Source: VBCK01 sp035511515
Lineage (GTDB): Bacteria > Pseudomonadota > Gammaproteobacteria > Burkholderiales > Burkholderiaceae_F
DNA length: 26,394 nucleotides
Direction: 5' to 3'
Assembly (NCBI GenBank): GCA_035511515.1
Contig: DATKFG010000101.1
Location: 1-26,394, forward strand
Both the position numbers and the translations under genes were made by a program. The notes under the pieces were generated by a model that saw only the letters and a program-made list of their open reading frames with translations, was not told the origin of the DNA and made no database searches. Below are positions 24,256 to 26,394 of the stretch, one piece after another (the stretch's first letter is position 1; each line of letters starts with the position of its first letter).

Positions 24256-24714
24256 ATGATCGCGATGCGCCGCTGGTCGGTGCGCCACGCGCGCGGGCTG
24301 GAAACGACGTACCGGATCCTGGAACGGGTCTTCGTTGCGCTCGATCCGGTCTGGCGCCGGCTCGGTTACCGGCGCGTCGAGGCACCAGTGGCGGCGATCG
24401 AGCGCGCGGTCAAGGGGCTGCTGTTCGATTGCCAGATGTGCGGCCAGTGCGCGCTGGGCGCGACCGGGATGTCCTGCTCGATGAATTGCCCGAAGAACCT
24501 GCGCAACGGCCCCTGCGGCGGGGTTCGCGCCAACGGCAACTGCGAAGTGCACCCCGACATGCCCTGCGTGTGGGTGCTCGCCGTCGAAGGCAGCCGTCGG
24601 ATGCGCGAGGGGTCGGTTTCGATCCGCCTGGTGCAGTTGCCGGTGGACCGCCGCCTGCAGGGACGCTCGTCCTGGCTGGCGGTGGCGCGCGAGCGCGCCG
24701 GCTCGACCCCATGA
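24256..24714 (+). CDS. MetV-like cysteine-rich methylenetetrahydrofolate reductase C-terminal-type protein
   Basis: 152 residues from ATG 24256, with GGAG just upstream. A basic N-terminal helix (~4-55) precedes a dense cysteine region: Cys59, 62, 65 (CQMCGQC), Cys74, 78 (CSMNC), Cys87 in GPCGG, Cys96 and Cys104. This matches the MTHFR C-terminal family, called MetV in acetogens, where it partners MetF as a Zn or Fe-S subunit. Here it directly precedes and overlaps (ATGA) a MetF-type gene, so a MetF-MetV complex is likely. The last ~40 residues are less typical of what I know of the family. Confidence 0.85.
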   Translation: MIAMRRWSVRHARGLETTYRILERVFVALDPVWRRLGYRRVEAPVAAIERAVKGLLFDCQMCGQCALGATGMSCSMNCPKNLRNGPCGGVRANGNCEVHPDMPCVWVLAVEGSRRMREGSVSIRLVQLPVDRRLQGRSSWLAVARERAGSTP

Positions 24715-25730
24715 TCTTCGAAGACGAGCCGGTACCCGGCTATCCGTTGCCGATCCTGCCCGGCCACACGTCGCCCGGGCGGCTCGAGCGCGTGCTGCGG
24801 GCCGGCGTATTTGCGGTCACCACCGAGCTGGACCCGCCCGACTCGGCCGATCCCGAAGAGGTGTACCGGCGCGCGCGCGTGTTCGACGGTTATGTGGACG
24901 GCATCAACGCGACCGACGGCAGCGGAGCCAACTGCCACATGTCGAGCCTGGCCGTGTGCGCGCTGCTCACAAAGGTCGGCTATGCGCCGGTGATGCAGAT
25001 CTCCTGCCGCGACAAGAACCGCATCGCGATCCAGGGCGACATCCTGGGCGGCGCGGCGATGGGCGTATGCAACATCCTGTGCCTGAGCGGCGACGGCGTG
25101 CAGTGCGGAGATCATCCTCAGGCCAAGCCGGTGTTCGACCTGGACAGCCTGTCGCTGCTGCAGGTGGCCCGCACGCTGCGCGACGACAAGAGCTTCCAGA
25201 GCGGGCGCAAGCTCACCTGGGCTCCGCGCGTGTTCCTGGGTGCGGCCGAAAATCCGTTCGCGCCTCCCTCCGAATGGCGCGCCGCGCGACTGGCCAAGAA
25301 GGTGGACGCCGGCGCCCAGTTCATCCAGACACAGTATTGCTTCGACATCCCGATGATGCGCGATTTCATGCATCGCGCGGGCGACCTGGGATTGCTGGAG
25401 AAGGTGTTCGTGCTGGCCGGCGTCGGGCCGCTGAAGTCGGCCAAGTCGGCGCAGTGGATGCGCACGCACGTGGCGGGAACGCACATCCCGGATTCGGTGA
25501 TCGGGCGCCTGCAAGGGGCGCAGGATCAGGCGCTCGAAGGCCGCCGCCTGTGCATCGACCTGATCCATCAGCTGCGCGAGATCCCGGGCATCCGTGGAGT
25601 GCACGTGATGGCGTATCGGCAGGAGGAAACGGTGGCGGAGGTGATCGAGCGCTCGGGCGTGCTCGCCGGCCGCCGGCCGTGGTTCCCGGAACGGGACCAG
25701 CAACAGCAACCGGAAAGGATTTCTTCGTGA
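24711..25730 (+). CDS. metF: Methylenetetrahydrofolate reductase, MetF-type
   Basis: 339 residues from ATG 24711, overlapping the upstream TGA. TIM-barrel flavoprotein interconverting methylene- and methyl-tetrahydrofolate. Motifs: TELDPPDS (catalytic-type Glu39), MQISCRDKNR, LCLSGDG (Asp128 near the FAD/folate site), and FIQTQYCFD (204-212, folate-binding Gln). Somewhat longer than E. coli MetF. Paired with a MetV-like subunit and a corrinoid protein, it more probably runs in the methyl-H4F oxidising direction during C1 catabolism than as the methionine-pathway enzyme; that direction is inference. Confidence 0.9.
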   Translation: MIFEDEPVPGYPLPILPGHTSPGRLERVLRAGVFAVTTELDPPDSADPEEVYRRARVFDGYVDGINATDGSGANCHMSSLAVCALLTKVGYAPVMQISCRDKNRIAIQGDILGGAAMGVCNILCLSGDGVQCGDHPQAKPVFDLDSLSLLQVARTLRDDKSFQSGRKLTWAPRVFLGAAENPFAPPSEWRAARLAKKVDAGAQFIQTQYCFDIPMMRDFMHRAGDLGLLEKVFVLAGVGPLKSAKSAQWMRTHVAGTHIPDSVIGRLQGAQDQALEGRRLCIDLIHQLREIPGIRGVHVMAYRQEETVAEVIERSGVLAGRRPWFPERDQQQQPERISS

Positions 25731-26394
25731 CCGATACCGTCGTCAGTTCCGCCACCCAGGAGGTCGTGATCGGGTTCGAGCGGCCGTTCGTGATCATCGG
25801 CGAGCGTATCAACCCGACCGGCCGCAAATTGCTGGCTGCCGAGATGGCGGCCGGCAACTTCGAACGCGTGAAAGCCGACGCGATCGCGCAGGTCGAGGCT
25901 GGCGCCCACATGTTGGACGTCAATGCCGGCATTCCGCTGGCCGATGAGCCGGGGATCCTGGCTCGGACCATCGAGCTTGTCCAATCGCTCACCGACGTGC
26001 CGCTGAGCATCGACTCCTCGATCGTGGCGGCACTGGAAGCCGGGCTGAAGGTCTACAAGGGCAAGGCGCTGTTGAACTCGGTGACCGGGGAAGAGGAGCG
26101 CCTGGAAGCGGTGCTGCCGCTGGTGAAGAAGTACGGAGCGGCCGTGATCGCGATTTCCAACGACGAGACGGGCATCTCCGAGGATCCGGACGTGCGTTTC
26201 GAGGTGGCGCGCAAGATCGTTCAGCGCGCCGCCGACTACGGCATCCCGGCCCACGACATCGTGGTCGATCCGCTGGTGATGCCGATCGGGGCGATCGGCC
26301 AGGCTGGCCGCCAGGTGATGCGCCTGGTGCACCGGCTGCGCACCGAGCTGAAGGTGAACACGAGCTGCGGCGCTTCCAACGTCAGTTTCGGGCT
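25727..26394 (+). CDS. Methyltetrahydrofolate:corrinoid methyltransferase (DHPS-like), cut by right edge
   Basis: 222 residues visible from GTG 25727, overlapping the metF stop; GGAAAGGA lies 7 bases upstream. Pterin-binding TIM barrel of the MeTr/AcsE/MtgA type: IGERINPTGR (~24-33), HMLDVNAGIP (61-70), LSIDSS, LLNSVTGEE, VVDPLVMPIG and VNTSCGASNVSFG up to the edge. These Asp/Asn positions hold the pterin ring. It should move the methyl group between the corrinoid protein encoded at 22623-23321 and tetrahydrofolate. The open frame reaches the last base with no stop. Confidence 0.93.
   Translation, partial: MTDTVVSSATQEVVIGFERPFVIIGERINPTGRKLLAAEMAAGNFERVKADAIAQVEAGAHMLDVNAGIPLADEPGILARTIELVQSLTDVPLSIDSSIVAALEAGLKVYKGKALLNSVTGEEERLEAVLPLVKKYGAAVIAISNDETGISEDPDVRFEVARKIVQRAADYGIPAHDIVVDPLVMPIGAIGQAGRQVMRLVHRLRTELKVNTSCGASNVSFG

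Overview
The window is a GC-rich, densely coded stretch of a proteobacterial chromosome. The run metK / lpxL-type acyltransferase / dapF / DUF484 / xerC is an arrangement I associate with Burkholderiales (Betaproteobacteria). The pqq genes, the methanofuran-type cofactor genes and a corrinoid/tetrahydrofolate methyl-transfer module point to a methylotroph or at least a one-carbon-metabolising organism. The taxonomic placement is inference from gene content and order.

Layout. (1) Positions 1-3187, minus strand: three secreted or envelope proteins, namely a caspase-like (C14) protease cut by the left edge, an OmpA-type protein, and a third protein that shares a ~50-residue module with the caspase protein. 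(2) 3313-7931: cofactor genes for the methanofuran/tetrahydromethanopterin formaldehyde pathway. A HisA-like TIM barrel is translationally coupled to an SLC13/ArsB-type transporter on the minus strand. Divergently, an ATP-grasp ligase (MfnD-like), an MfnF-like protein and an MfnE-like kinase overlap one another on the plus strand. (3) 8040-14140: a MoxY-like sensor kinase and NarL-type regulator, then pqqABCDE with a strong hairpin between pqqA and pqqB. (4) 14351-19549: housekeeping genes: CBS-domain protein, rlmI-type methyltransferase, xerC, DUF484, dapF and an LpxL-type acyltransferase. (5) 19589-22449: metK behind a structured leader, a 43-bp perfect inverted repeat, and an HD-GYP phosphodiesterase. 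(6) 22623 to the right edge: a tight operon encoding a corrinoid protein, a DUF1638 protein, a 'virulence factor' family protein, a cysteine-rich MetV-like protein, a MetF-type reductase and a pterin-dependent methyltransferase cut by the edge.

How it may fit together (inference). PQQ would serve a periplasmic alcohol dehydrogenase, whose formaldehyde would be handled by the methanofuran/H4MPT carriers. The last operon would move methyl groups from an unidentified donor via a corrinoid protein to tetrahydrofolate, and MetF/MetV would oxidise methyl-H4F to methylene-H4F. The most promising under-described element is this last operon, with its DUF1638 and 'virulence factor' proteins. The metK leader is the best candidate for an unassigned regulatory RNA.
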